In this document: piece after piece, positions 43,485-52,901 of the stretch
How the letters are laid out: every line of letters begins with the position of its first letter
How positions within the stretch are numbered: the stretch's first letter is position 1
DNA from: Mordavella massiliensis
GTDB taxonomy: Bacteria; Bacillota; Clostridia; Lachnospirales; Lachnospiraceae
Length of the DNA stretch: 64,000 nt
Reading direction: 5' to 3'
Assembly: GCF_016901695.1 (NCBI RefSeq)
Contig: NZ_JACJKS010000004.1
Span: 146,575 to 210,574 of the forward strand
Notes under the pieces: model-generated
What the model saw: only the letters and a program-made list of their open reading frames with translations
Told to the model about the DNA's origin: nothing
Databases searched by the model: none
Position numbers and translations under genes: made by a program

Positions 43485-44804
43485 ATGGATTTATTTGAAT
43501 ACGCAAGAGAACAGAACAGGGAGAAGGAGTCCCCGCTGGCGTCCCGGCTGCGGCCGGAGACGCTGGAGGAAGTGGTGGGGCAGCAGCATATCATCGGGAA
43601 GGACAAGCTCCTGTACCGCGCCATCAAGGCGGACAAGCTGGGCTCCCTTATCTTTTACGGCCCGCCGGGGACAGGCAAGACGACCCTGGCCCGTGTCATC
43701 GCCCACACGACAAAGGCGGTGTTCACCCAGATCAACGCCACCGTGGCCGGCAAGAAGGACATGGAGGACGTGGTGCGTCAGGCCAAAGAGCGCCGGGGCA
43801 TGTACGGGCAGAAGACGATCCTCTTCGTGGACGAGATCCACAGGTTCAACAAGGGGCAGCAGGATTACCTTCTCCCCTTTGTGGAGGACGGGACCATCAC
43901 CCTCATCGGCGCCACCACAGAGAACCCCTACTTTGAAGTGAACGGGGCCCTCATCTCCCGGTCCAGCATTTTTGAGCTCCATCCGCTGGACAAAGAGGAT
44001 GTCAAAGAACTGATCCGCCGGGCTGTCTACGATGAGAAAAAAGGCATGGGAAGCTACGATGCGGTGATCGATGAGGACGCCCTGGAGTTCCTGGCGGACG
44101 TGGCCGGGGGCGACGCCCGGAACGCCCTGAACGCGGTGGAGCTTGGCGTCCTGACGACAGAGCGGTCTGCGGACGGGAAGATCCATCTGACCCTTCCCGT
44201 GGCCTCCGAGTGCATCCAGAAGCGGGTGGTCCGCTACGACAAGACAGGGGACAACCACTACGATACCATCTCCGCCTTCATCAAGAGCATGCGCGGGTCG
44301 GATCCGGACGCGGCGGTCTACTATCTGGCGAAGATGCTCTACGCGGGGGAGGATGTCAAGTTCATCGCCAGGCGGATCATGATCTGCGCCTCCGAGGATG
44401 TGGGGAACGCAGACCCTATGGCCCTCACGGTGGCGGTGTCCGCGGCCCAGGCCGTGGAGCGGATCGGCATGCCGGAGGCCCAGATCATCCTCTCCCAGGC
44501 CGTGCTCTATGTGGCGACCGCCCCCAAGAGCAACTCGGCTGTGAACGCCATCTCTGCCGCCATGGACAATGTGGGGCGGTATAAGACAACCGTCCCCGCC
44601 CATCTCCAGGACGCCCACTACAAGGGAGCGAAAAATCTGGGGCACGGCACCGGCTACAAATACGCCCACGACTATCCGAACCACTACGTACAGCAGCAGT
44701 ATCTGCCGGATGAGATCCGGGACGCCAGCTTTTATGAGCCGGGGGATCAGGGGTATGAAGAGCGGATCAGAGAGCGGATGCGCCGCCTCCGGGAGGGAAT
44801 GTGA
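43485..44804 (+). CDS. rarA: Replication-associated recombination protein A (AAA+)
   Basis: A 439-residue AAA+ ATPase of the RarA/MgsA/WRNIP1 family that acts at stalled replication forks. Walker A GPPGTGKT (about 59-66), Walker B LFVDEIHRFNKGQQD, sensor GATTENPYFEVN, arginine finger region SRSSIFEL, and the C-terminal tetramerisation part SNSAVNAI...GYKYAHDYPNHYV. Complete. Its stop codon forms the first bases of a BceR-like box. Confidence 0.96.
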   Translation: MDLFEYAREQNREKESPLASRLRPETLEEVVGQQHIIGKDKLLYRAIKADKLGSLIFYGPPGTGKTTLARVIAHTTKAVFTQINATVAGKKDMEDVVRQAKERRGMYGQKTILFVDEIHRFNKGQQDYLLPFVEDGTITLIGATTENPYFEVNGALISRSSIFELHPLDKEDVKELIRRAVYDEKKGMGSYDAVIDEDALEFLADVAGGDARNALNAVELGVLTTERSADGKIHLTLPVASECIQKRVVRYDKTGDNHYDTISAFIKSMRGSDPDAAVYYLAKMLYAGEDVKFIARRIMICASEDVGNADPMALTVAVSAAQAVERIGMPEAQIILSQAVLYVATAPKSNSAVNAISAAMDNVGRYKTTVPAHLQDAHYKGAKNLGHGTGYKYAHDYPNHYVQQQYLPDEIRDASFYEPGDQGYEERIRERMRRLREGM

Positions 44805-44815
44805 CAAAAATGTAA
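44802..44815 (+). promoter_or_regulatory. BceR-like response-regulator box
   Basis: TGACAAAAATGTAA matches the TNACA-N4-TGTAA inverted repeat bound by BceR-type regulators. A possible half-site AATGTCA is at 44830-44836. It lies 31 bp upstream of the -35 box of the Bce-type transporter promoter. Confidence 0.6.
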
Positions 44816-44846
44816 GCCGCCCTGCCGGAAATGTCATGTGAAGAAA

Positions 44847-44875
44847 TGGAAAACCTGCCTCTGCGCCTGTATACT
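44847..44875 (+). promoter_or_regulatory. Promoter of the Bce-type ABC transporter
   Basis: Weak TGGAAA (44847-44852), 17-bp spacer, TATACT (44870-44875). A poor -35 is usual for activated promoters. Confidence 0.55.
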
Positions 44876-44920
44876 TGGCTTGTAATCCGGAAAACAGGAA
44901 CAGAAAGGCAGGTTATTTTT

Positions 44921-45685
44921 ATGGCATTACTGGAAGTGAAAAACGTAAAGAAAATATATACCACCCGCTTCGGCGGCAGCCAGGTGGAGGCGCTGCGAAA
45001 CGTCAGCTTCTCCGTGGAACCGGGGGAGTACGTGGCCATCATGGGAGAATCGGGGTCCGGCAAGACGACCCTCCTGAATATCCTGGCAGGTCTCGACCGG
45101 CCGACAGCCGGGCGGGTCTACCTGAAGGGGAATGATCTGGCCCGGGTAAAGGAAAAGGAGATGGCGGCCTTCAGGCGGCAGAACCTGGGATTCGTCTTTC
45201 AGGACTTCAACCTTCTCGACACCTTTTCCCTGCGGGACAACATCTTCCTTCCCCTTGTCCTGTCCGGGAAGAAATACCCGGAGATGGAGTGCCGGCTGGA
45301 GCCCGTCGCGGCAAAGCTGGGCATCGCCGGGATCCTGGGGAAGTATCCCTACGAGGTCTCCGGCGGGCAGAAGCAGCGGGCCGCCGTGGCGCGGGCTGTG
45401 ATCACCCGGCCCCAGCTGATCCTGGCGGACGAGCCCACCGGGGCGCTGGATTCCCGTGCGTCCGACGAGCTGCTGCGGATGTTTGCGCAGCTCAACCGGG
45501 ACGGGCAGACGATCCTCATGGTGACCCACAGCGTGAAGGCGGCCAGCACGGCGGGGAGAGTCCTTTTTATCAAGGACGGGGAAGTCTTCCACCAGTTGTA
45601 CCGGGGGAGCCTTGCCAACGAGCAGCTCTACCAGAAGATCTCGGATACGCTGACCGTTCTCGCGACGGGAGGTGAGAGGAGATGA
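44921..45685 (+). CDS. BceA-type ABC transporter ATPase
   Basis: A 254-residue ATPase of the MacB/LolD/BceA type. Walker A GESGSGKTT (about 40-48), Q-loop FQDFNLL, signature VSGGQKQR, Walker B LILADEPTGALDS and H-switch VTHS are all present. ATG 44921 follows AAAGGCAGG; the open frame from 44831 is upstream promoter DNA. It overlaps the permease start by 4 bp. Confidence 0.94.
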   Translation: MALLEVKNVKKIYTTRFGGSQVEALRNVSFSVEPGEYVAIMGESGSGKTTLLNILAGLDRPTAGRVYLKGNDLARVKEKEMAAFRRQNLGFVFQDFNLLDTFSLRDNIFLPLVLSGKKYPEMECRLEPVAAKLGIAGILGKYPYEVSGGQKQRAAVARAVITRPQLILADEPTGALDSRASDELLRMFAQLNRDGQTILMVTHSVKAASTAGRVLFIKDGEVFHQLYRGSLANEQLYQKISDTLTVLATGGERR

Positions 45686-47628
45686 GCAGCCGCATCTATG
45701 CCAGACTTGCAGTCACCAACATCCGGAACAATAAAAAGACATACGTCCCGTTCCTGCTGACGTCCGTCCTCACGGTCATGATGTACTATATCATGGACTC
45801 CCTGGCCCGCAGCAGGGACATCGGCAATCAGAACGTGACGACGATCCTCATGCTGGCGCTGGGGATTCTGATCCTCTTTTCCGTCATCTTCCTGTTCTAC
45901 ACGAACAGCTTTCTCATCAAGCGCAGGAAGAAGGAGCTTGCAGTGTACAATATCCTGGGCATGGGGAAAGGGCACATCGCAAAGATGCTCACCGTGGAGA
46001 CGCTCCTCATCGGCGCTTCGAGCATGGCGCTTGGGATCCTGGGAGGCCTGGTGTTCGGCAGGCTGATGCACCTTGTCCTTCTGCGCCTCCTGCGGCACGA
46101 CATCGGGATCACCTTCCGCGTGTCGGGGATCTCCATGGTGTACACAGTGCTTCTGTTTGCCGGGATCTTCTTCCTCATCTGGCTCTACAATCTCTTCCAG
46201 GTGCGGCTGGCCAGCCCGGCGGAGCTTCTGCAGGGATCCGCGGCCGGGGAGCGGGAGCCGAAGACAAAGCGGATCCTGGCTCTCGCAGGGCTCGCCGCCC
46301 TGGGAACCGGATACTATCTGGCGGTGGTCACGGACAACCCACTGGAGGCGCTCAACACCTTCTTTGTGGCGGCCCTTCTGGTGGTCATCGGCACCTACGC
46401 CATCTTCCTGGCCGGGAGCATCGCCATCCTGAAGGCGCTTCGCAGGCGGAAGAGCTTTTACTATAAGCCGAACCATTTTACGGTTGTGTCGGGCATGATC
46501 TACCGGATGAAGCAGAACGCGGTGGGGCTTGCCAATATCTGCATCCTGAGCACCATGGTCCTTGTCATGATCTCCACCACGGTGAGCCTGTATGCCGGGA
46601 TGGACAGCATCATGGACAAGCGCTTCCCCTATGACTTCGGCGTGCGGGTGTACGGGACAGACGCCCGGGCGCAGGTGGATGCCATTGTGGAGGAAGAGCT
46701 GTCCGCCCGCGGGGTGGAGGAAGAGGACGGCATCGCCTACCGGTATGGCGGCGGGGCGTTCATCCGGCAGGATGCGCGGACCTTCACAAGCCAGGCGTCC
46801 GTGGACTACACGGCAGACGGCGTGTGGGAGATGTATTTTATCCCGCTGGAGGACTACCGGGCCCTGGAAAATGACCCCACGCCGCTGGCGGCTGGCCAGG
46901 TGATCGTCTACAGCGCCGGGGCGCCCTACGGAGAGAATGCCATCTCGGTCGAAGGGCAGGAGTTTCAGGTGGCAAAAGAAGTCAGGCAGTTCAAAGCGGG
47001 CGCGCGGGAGACAGGAGACGATGTGACGGACCGGCTCTACGTTGTGATGCCGGATGAGGCGTCCATCCTGGACCTGGGAGCTGTGAACGCCTCCTACGGG
47101 TACGTGAGATACTTTGATATGAGCGGGACAAAGGCGGACTGCGAGGACGCGGTGTGGGCGCTGGCGGACCGCATCCAGGCGGAGGTGCCGGGCAGCCTGT
47201 GCGAGAACCGGCTGCTCAGCGAGGAGAGCTTCTTTGAGCTATACGGGAGCCTTTTCTTCATCGGCCTTTACCTCGGCATCATGTTCCTGATGGCTACAGT
47301 CCTGATCATCTACTACAAGCAGGTCTCGGAGGGCTTCGACGACAGGGAGCGGTACCGGATCCTGCGGAAAGTTGGGATGGGGATGCGGGAGATCCGCCGG
47401 TCCGTAAGGAGCCAGGTGCTGCTGGTGTTCTTCCTGCCCCTTCTCATGGCGGTGCTCCATGTGGCGGTGGCGTTCAATGTGGTGAACAAGCTGCTTGTGA
47501 TGATGAACTTCACGGACACGAAGCTGTTCATGGGCTGCACGGCCGCTACGGTCCTTTTCTTCGCCCTTCTCTACGCGGCCGTCTTTGCCGTCACGGCCAG
47601 GCAGTACTGCCAGATCGTCAACGAATAG
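45682..47628 (+). CDS. BceB-type FtsX-domain permease
   Basis: A 648-residue permease with ten predicted helices (1 + 3 + 2 + 4-like order) and a large extracellular domain of about 210 residues between helices 7 and 8 (about 310-520). That layout is the mark of BceAB-type transporters, which free lipid II-cycle intermediates from antimicrobial peptides and signal to a BceS kinase. The partner kinase/regulator pair is most likely that at 37546-39236, as both are the only Bce-type parts in the window. The peptide recognised is unknown. Confidence 0.93.
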   Translation: MSSRIYARLAVTNIRNNKKTYVPFLLTSVLTVMMYYIMDSLARSRDIGNQNVTTILMLALGILILFSVIFLFYTNSFLIKRRKKELAVYNILGMGKGHIAKMLTVETLLIGASSMALGILGGLVFGRLMHLVLLRLLRHDIGITFRVSGISMVYTVLLFAGIFFLIWLYNLFQVRLASPAELLQGSAAGEREPKTKRILALAGLAALGTGYYLAVVTDNPLEALNTFFVAALLVVIGTYAIFLAGSIAILKALRRRKSFYYKPNHFTVVSGMIYRMKQNAVGLANICILSTMVLVMISTTVSLYAGMDSIMDKRFPYDFGVRVYGTDARAQVDAIVEEELSARGVEEEDGIAYRYGGGAFIRQDARTFTSQASVDYTADGVWEMYFIPLEDYRALENDPTPLAAGQVIVYSAGAPYGENAISVEGQEFQVAKEVRQFKAGARETGDDVTDRLYVVMPDEASILDLGAVNASYGYVRYFDMSGTKADCEDAVWALADRIQAEVPGSLCENRLLSEESFFELYGSLFFIGLYLGIMFLMATVLIIYYKQVSEGFDDRERYRILRKVGMGMREIRRSVRSQVLLVFFLPLLMAVLHVAVAFNVVNKLLVMMNFTDTKLFMGCTAATVLFFALLYAAVFAVTARQYCQIVNE

Positions 47629-47649
47629 CCTCCGGCAGCCGGGACAGCG

Positions 47650-47679
47650 TTGCCATCCGGCGGCGCCCTGTGGTAAAAT
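47650..47679 (+). promoter_or_regulatory. Promoter of the cupin gene
   Basis: TTGCCA (47650-47655), 18-bp spacer, TAAAAT (47674-47679). Confidence 0.5.
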
Positions 47680-47712
47680 AAGGGCAGATCACTGCAAAGG
47701 AGGAATGTCGGC

Positions 47713-48057
47713 ATGACGAAAGCGACAGACAGAGAGACAGTAAAGGTAGAAAAGGCCAGCGGCGGCGAGGGCTACATCCTGAAGGAGGCTCTGCTCACAG
47801 GAGAGGAGCTGGGAGAGCACTGCAAGATGTTCAGCCGCGTGACCATCAAACCGGGCTGCAGCCTCGGGTACCATGAGCATCACGGGGAGACGGAGACATA
47901 CTATGTGCTCAGCGGAACCGGGATCTACGACGACAACGGCACGGAAGTCACCATTGAGGCCGGAGACGTCACCTTCTGCAAGGACGGGGACGGCCACGGC
48001 GTGAGGAATGCAGGGGACGAAGACCTTGTGTTTGCAGCGCTGATCCTGAAAAAATAG
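47713..48057 (+). CDS. Single-domain cupin protein
   Basis: A 114-residue beta-barrel cupin. Motif 1 GYHEHHGETETYYVLSG (about 56-72) has the metal-binding His and Glu ligands, and motif 2 AGDVTFCKDGDGHGVRN closes with the last histidine. Such small cupins bind a metal and may act as isomerases, oxygenases or sugar/ligand sensors; no specific role can be given. RBS AAAGGAGG. Own promoter and terminator. Confidence 0.9.
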   Translation: MTKATDRETVKVEKASGGEGYILKEALLTGEELGEHCKMFSRVTIKPGCSLGYHEHHGETETYYVLSGTGIYDDNGTEVTIEAGDVTFCKDGDGHGVRNAGDEDLVFAALILKK

Positions 48058-48068
48058 AACAAAAAAAG

Positions 48069-48098
48069 AAAGCCTCCGGCCGGCGCCGGGGGCTTTTT
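48069..48098 (+). terminator. Intrinsic terminator after the cupin gene
   Basis: GCCTCCGGC and GCCGGGGGC form a 9-bp GC-rich stem with one wobble, extended by A-T pairs, then TTTTT. Confidence 0.85.
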
Positions 48099-48175
48099 CC
48101 CGCTGCTTCCGGAGCGGGTGTCATAAATAATTCCTATAATAAAAAGAAAATTATATGTTATTTAAATAACAAGTC

Positions 48176-48204
48176 TTGCTATTTTCAGAAAATTCTGCTA
48201 AAAT
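48176..48204 (+). promoter_or_regulatory. Promoter of the alanine symporter gene
   Basis: TTGCTA (48176-48181), 17-bp spacer, TAAAAT (48199-48204) in an AT-rich stretch; about 95-nt leader. Confidence 0.65.
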
Positions 48205-48308
48205 ATGCCTAACGATATGGGGAAAAGCAATGGTAGCGGCTTTCCTGCATACAATGGTTTATAGTTACAAAAGCAAACTGAAAAAATGTAGAGTAAAGGG
48301 GGCATTTT

Positions 48309-49706
48309 ATGTTCGATTCAATCAGTAATGCTATCTATGCAATTGACAACGTGATCTGGGGCTGGTGGCTCATCATCCTGCTTTTCGGAACACACATCTT
48401 CATGACGATCCGTACGGGCGTGATCCAGAGAAAGACGCTGAGCAAAGGACTGAAGCTCTCCGTCACGAAGGATCCTGACGCGGAGGGAGAGGTATCCAAC
48501 TTCGGCGCGCTGACGACAGCGCTGGCAGCTACCATTGGAACCGGCAACATCGTCGGTGTGGGAACAGCGATCGCCCTCGGCGGCCCGGGCGCTGTGCTCT
48601 GGTGCTGGCTCTCCGGTGTATTCGGCATCGCTACCAAATATTCCGAGTCGCTGATCGCAGTCAAATACCGTGTGAAGACGAAAGACGGACGCATGCAGGG
48701 CGGCGCCATGTACGCACTCTCCAGAGGCCTGAAGTGGCAGCCCTTCGGCAAGATCCTGGGTCTTATCTTCGCCATCTTCGCAGGGTTCGCATCCTTTGGT
48801 ATCGGCTGTGCCACCCAGGTGAACGCCATCGCCAGCATCGTGGAAGAGAACGTGGGAGTTCCCGGCTGGGTAGTAGGCGTTGTCTGCGCGGTGCTGACAG
48901 CCATCGTTATCTTCGGCGGCATCAAGTCCATCGCCAATGTGTGCGAGAAGCTGGTTCCCTTTATGGCCATCTTCTACGTGCTCGGCTGTATCATCATCCT
49001 GGGCATCAACTACGACTACATCATCCCCGCGATCCAGACGATCTGCAGGCTTGCCTTCACACCCGGCGCGGCGGCAGGCGGTCTTGTGGGAACCGGTATC
49101 CGGGCGGCTATGCAGTACGGAATTGCCAGAGGACTCTTCTCCAATGAGTCCGGTATGGGTTCTGCCCCCATCGCGGCAGCGGCGGCGCAGACAAGGAACC
49201 CGGTGCGCCAGGCACTTGTATCCTCCACAGGTACATTCTGGGATACAGTTGTTGTGTGTCTGATGACAGGTCTCGTGCTCGTGTCCACGATCATGAAGAA
49301 CCCCAACATCAACGCGGATGAGATCTCTGACGGCGGCATCCTGACCACACTTGCATTTGGCCAGATCCCCTACTTAGGACCGGTCATCCTGACCCTCGGC
49401 ATCATCTGCTTTGCCTACTCCACTGTTCTCGGCTGGGCTTACTACGGCGAGCGTGCGGTTGAGTACTTCGCAGGCAAGAAGGTCATCTACGTATACCGTA
49501 CCCTGTACGTGGCAGTAGCGGCCATCGCGCCTATCGTGGCGCTGGATGTTGTCTGGGCGCTGGCGGATATCCTGAACGCCCTCATGGCTGTGCCGAACCT
49601 GATCGCCGTGCTTCTTCTGTCCAATGTCATCGCATCGGAGACAAAGAAGTACATCAACGATCTGGATGCATGGTCCGATGAGACAGTACCGGTCATTGAC
49701 GACTGA
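48309..49706 (+). CDS. Sodium:alanine symporter (AGCS family)
   Basis: A 465-residue membrane carrier with about 11 helices that takes up alanine or glycine with Na+. Family segments: GALTTALAATIGTGNIVGVGTAI (helix 2 region, seen as ATIGTGNIVGVGTAI), WMWL-like CWLSGVFGIATKYSE, and GLFSNESGMGSAPIAAAAA, the AGCS signature. RBS AAAGGGGG. It would draw on the Na+ gradient made by the decarboxylase pump at 28903 (inference). Confidence 0.95.
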   Translation: MFDSISNAIYAIDNVIWGWWLIILLFGTHIFMTIRTGVIQRKTLSKGLKLSVTKDPDAEGEVSNFGALTTALAATIGTGNIVGVGTAIALGGPGAVLWCWLSGVFGIATKYSESLIAVKYRVKTKDGRMQGGAMYALSRGLKWQPFGKILGLIFAIFAGFASFGIGCATQVNAIASIVEENVGVPGWVVGVVCAVLTAIVIFGGIKSIANVCEKLVPFMAIFYVLGCIIILGINYDYIIPAIQTICRLAFTPGAAAGGLVGTGIRAAMQYGIARGLFSNESGMGSAPIAAAAAQTRNPVRQALVSSTGTFWDTVVVCLMTGLVLVSTIMKNPNINADEISDGGILTTLAFGQIPYLGPVILTLGIICFAYSTVLGWAYYGERAVEYFAGKKVIYVYRTLYVAVAAIAPIVALDVVWALADILNALMAVPNLIAVLLLSNVIASETKKYINDLDAWSDETVPVIDD

Positions 49707-49728
49707 TCAGAAAAATCAGAAAAAATAC

Positions 49729-49757
49729 TTGACAAACGGATTTTGTCAGAGTAAAGT
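49729..49757 (+). promoter_or_regulatory. Promoter of the T-box leader
   Basis: Perfect TTGACA (49729-49734), 17-bp spacer, TAAAGT (49752-49757). Confidence 0.75.
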
Positions 49758-49763
49758 ATTGCA

Positions 49764-50054
49764 CATGAAATACATATTTCTTAAACCGTTGAGAAAGAGG
49801 AGTAGACAGTCACGGCGAAGTCAAAGAGAGTGGCAGATGGTGGGATTGCCATACGGAGCGGATTGTTGAATGGACTTTCGAGGGCGGCCTGAAAGCCGGA
49901 AGGCGAGTATGGTTTGTCGGGAACCGAACCCGTTATCAATCAGGAGTGTATGTTAGTACATGAGAAAGTGGACGACACGTCAATTTGAGTGGTACCGCGA
50001 TAATAAAATGGATTTTATTACCGTCTCAAACCTTTTGGTTTGGGACGGTTTTTG
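49764..50054 (+). promoter_or_regulatory. T-box riboswitch, probably tryptophan-specific
   Basis: Stem I carries AGTA and GAGAG elements; the specifier region reads GAATGGAC with TGG (Trp) at 49871-49873. The conserved T-box TTGAGTGGTACCGCG is at 49985-49999, followed by a terminator with stem 50021-50032/50037-50048 and a T-run. Uncharged tRNA-Trp would pair with the specifier and the T-box bulge and prevent termination, turning on the ABC importer when tryptophan is low. Confidence 0.92.
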
Positions 50055-50141
50055 TTTTGCAGGATCCGTCCGGTGCCGCCCGCAGATTTTCTCTCCTGTA
50101 CGGCAGCAGCAAAAAAACAAACAGTAAAGGAGACAAGAACG

Positions 50142-51170
50142 ATGATGAAAAGAAAAGCGACAGCAGTACTTATGGCAGCAGTATGTACCACGGTGATGGC
50201 GGCAGGGTGCGCCGGGTCTTCCGGAAGCTCCGGGAGCGGGGAAAACGGATACACCATCGGCATCTCCCAGTTTGCGGAGCACGGCTCCCTTGACAACTGC
50301 AGGGAAGGGTTCCTTCAGGGCCTTGCCGGTGAGGGCATCGTGGAGGGGGAAAATCTGACAGTGGAATACCAGAACGCGGCGGCGGACATGGGGACGGCCG
50401 GACAGATCTCGGACGCCTTTGTCTCCGACAAGGTGGATCTCATCTGCGCCATCGCAACCCCCACAGCCCAGAGCGCATTCAACGCGGCCATGGACACGGA
50501 CATCTCGGTAGTCTACACGGCGGTGACGGATCCGGTGGCTGCGGAGCTGGCGGACGAGGACGGCAATCCCACGGGCAACATCACAGGGACCTCCGACGAG
50601 CTGCCTATCAAAGAGCAGCTTGAGATGATCCGGCAGATGCTGCCGGACGCGCAGAAGGTGGGCATCCTGTACACGACGAGCGAGGCAAACTCCCTCTCCG
50701 CCCTGGAGACATACAAGGAACTGGCGGGGGACTACGGCTTTGAGATCGTGGAGAGCGGGATCAGCACAACCGCGGATATCTCCCTGGCGGCGGACGACCT
50801 CTTAAGCCAGGTGGACTGCATCACGAACCTGACAGACAACACGGTGGTGGCATCCCTGCCCACGATCCTGGACAAGGCGAACGAGAAGGGGGTGCCGGTG
50901 TTCGGCAGCGAGATCGAGCAGGTGCGGATCGGCTGTCTGGCGGCGGAGGGTCTGGACTACATCGCCCTGGGCGAGCAGACCGGACAGATGGCGGCGAAGA
51001 TCTTAAAGGGCGAGGCGGAAGCGTCGGAGATGCCCTATGAGACCATCACGGAGCCGGGCTTCTACGTCAACATGAAGGTGGCGGAAAACCTGGGCATCAC
51101 AGTGCCGGAGGAGCTGGCCGACAGCGCGGTGGAGAGCTTTGACAGGATCGAGGATGCATCGGCAGAGTAA
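50142..51170 (+). CDS. ABC transporter substrate-binding lipoprotein (TrpX-type)
   Basis: A 342-residue lipoprotein: lipobox MAAGC (cysteine about 22), Ser/Gly-rich tether, then a type 1 binding fold of the family used by T-box-controlled aromatic amino-acid importers (YTIGISQFAEHGSLDN, TDPVAAELAD, NITGTSD). ATG 50142 has AAAGGAG upstream; the frame open from 50040 is part of the leader terminator. The TGG specifier in the T-box points to tryptophan or a precursor as ligand. Confidence 0.92.
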   Translation: MMKRKATAVLMAAVCTTVMAAGCAGSSGSSGSGENGYTIGISQFAEHGSLDNCREGFLQGLAGEGIVEGENLTVEYQNAAADMGTAGQISDAFVSDKVDLICAIATPTAQSAFNAAMDTDISVVYTAVTDPVAAELADEDGNPTGNITGTSDELPIKEQLEMIRQMLPDAQKVGILYTTSEANSLSALETYKELAGDYGFEIVESGISTTADISLAADDLLSQVDCITNLTDNTVVASLPTILDKANEKGVPVFGSEIEQVRIGCLAAEGLDYIALGEQTGQMAAKILKGEAEASEMPYETITEPGFYVNMKVAENLGITVPEELADSAVESFDRIEDASAE

Positions 51171-51204
51171 ATAGAGAAAGAAGCAGGAAGGCGAGGCAGT
51201 TTTC

Positions 51205-52092
51205 ATGGATTTTATCATTACCATACTGGAGCAGGGGCTGATCTACGGGATCCTGGCCCTGGGCGTATACATCACTTACAAAATACTGGATTTTCCGGAT
51301 CTGACGGTGGACGGCAGTTTCCCGCTGGGGGGCGCGGTGACCGCGCTCCTTATCACAAACGGCGTCAACCCGTACCTCTCGCTTGTGGCGGCCTTTGCCG
51401 CCGGGGCGCTGGCGGGTGTGTGCACAGGCCTGATCCACGTGAAGGGGAAGGTGCGGGACCTGCTGTCCGGGATCATTATGATGACGGCGCTCTGGACCAT
51501 CAACCTGTACATAGCCGGCACGGCCAACGTGCCCCTCTTTTCCCAGGAGAGCATCTTTAAGAACGACTGGCTGGAGGCGGTCGTTCCGGAGGCGGCGTCC
51601 GGCTGTACAACGCTGCTCATCATCCTGATCCTGACGGTCATCGCAAAGGTGCTCCTGGATCTCTACCTGAAGACAAAGTCCGGGTACCTGCTGCGGGCGG
51701 TGGGCGACAACCCGGTGCTCGTCACGTCCCTGGCCAAAGACCAGGGCAATGTGAAGATCGTGGGGCTGGCCATCGCCAACGGTCTTGTGTCTCTGGCGGG
51801 CAGCGCCTTCTGCCAGGAGGAGCGTGTGTTTGAGATCTCCATGGGAACAGGAGCCATTGTCATCGGGCTTGCCAGCGTCATCATCGGCACCAGCCTGTTC
51901 CGCCGGGTGAGCGTCATGCAGGCCACCACGGCGGTGCTCATCGGCTCCGTGATCTACAAGGCCTGCGTGGCGGTGGCGATCCGCAATTTCCAGCCCCAGG
52001 CCATGAAGCTCATCACGGCGGTGCTGTTCCTTGTCATTTTGATCATCAGTATGGAGAGAAGAAAGAAGGTGAAGACAGATGCTGGAGCTTAA
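51205..52092 (+). CDS. ABC transporter permease (TrpY-type)
   Basis: A 295-residue permease of the branched-chain amino-acid permease superfamily with about eight or nine helices: ILEQGLIYGILALGVYITYKILDFPDLTVDGSFPLG at the start (seen as LGVYITYKILDFPDLTVDG), and GLANGLVSLAG-like NGLVSLAGSAF. Follows the binding protein by 34 bp and overlaps the ATPase gene by 14 bp. Confidence 0.93.
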   Translation: MDFIITILEQGLIYGILALGVYITYKILDFPDLTVDGSFPLGGAVTALLITNGVNPYLSLVAAFAAGALAGVCTGLIHVKGKVRDLLSGIIMMTALWTINLYIAGTANVPLFSQESIFKNDWLEAVVPEAASGCTTLLIILILTVIAKVLLDLYLKTKSGYLLRAVGDNPVLVTSLAKDQGNVKIVGLAIANGLVSLAGSAFCQEERVFEISMGTGAIVIGLASVIIGTSLFRRVSVMQATTAVLIGSVIYKACVAVAIRNFQPQAMKLITAVLFLVILIISMERRKKVKTDAGA

Positions 52093-52852
52093 AAACATCC
52101 ATAAATACTACAATCCCGGCACTGTCAACGAGATGTGCCTGTTCCGGGACTTCAGCCTGACGGTGGAGGACGGCCAGTTTGTGTCCGTGGTGGGCAGCAA
52201 CGGGTCCGGGAAGACGTCCATGCTGAACATCATCTGCGGCAGCATCCCGGTGGAGGCGGGGACCATCCGCATGGGCGGCGCGGACATCACGCGGGAGAAG
52301 GAGTTCCGGCGCAACCGCCGGATCGGGCGGGTGTACCAGAACCCGGCCATGGGGACCTGCCCCTCCATGACGATCCTGGAGAACATGGCCCTGGCGGACA
52401 ACAAGGGAAATATATACGGCTTCCGGCGCGGGACGAACCGGGCCAGGATCAGCCATTACCGGGAGCTCTTGTCCCAGCTTGGCCTGGGTCTGGAGGACAA
52501 GCTGGATATAAAGGTGGGATCCCTCTCCGGCGGGCAGCGGCAGGCCATGGCGCTCCTCATGTCCACCATGACGCCCATCGAATTCCTCATCCTGGACGAG
52601 CATACGGCGGCGCTGGACCCGAAGACGGCGGAGCTCATCATGGAACTGACGGACCGGATCGTGCGGGAGAAGAAGCTGACCACCATCATGGTGACTCACA
52701 ACCTCCGGTATGCCACCCAGTACGGGGACCGTCTCCTCATGATGCACCAGGGCGGCATTGTCCTGGACATGGAGGGGGAAGAGAAGGAGAAGGTGTCCGT
52801 GGACGAGATCCTGAAACTGTTCAACGAGATCAGCATTGAATGCGGAAATTAG
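52079..52852 (+). CDS. ABC transporter ATPase (TrpZ-type)
   Basis: A 257-residue ATPase: Walker A GSNGSGKTS (about 39-47), signature LSGGQRQAMALLM, Walker B FLILDEHTAALDPKT and H-loop VTHN. It powers the tryptophan-type importer. The start overlaps the permease end, indicating coupled translation; a terminator begins at the stop codon. Confidence 0.94.
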   Translation: MLELKNIHKYYNPGTVNEMCLFRDFSLTVEDGQFVSVVGSNGSGKTSMLNIICGSIPVEAGTIRMGGADITREKEFRRNRRIGRVYQNPAMGTCPSMTILENMALADNKGNIYGFRRGTNRARISHYRELLSQLGLGLEDKLDIKVGSLSGGQRQAMALLMSTMTPIEFLILDEHTAALDPKTAELIMELTDRIVREKKLTTIMVTHNLRYATQYGDRLLMMHQGGIVLDMEGEEKEKVSVDEILKLFNEISIECGN

Positions 52853-52878
52853 AGGAGCCTGTACGGCTCTTCTTTTTG
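52851..52878 (+). terminator. Intrinsic terminator of the T-box operon
   Basis: GAGGAGCC pairs with GGCTCTTC (one G-T wobble) and is followed by TTTTTG. Confidence 0.75.
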
Positions 52879-52901
52879 TGCAGCGGGCCCGGGAAAAACC
52901 A

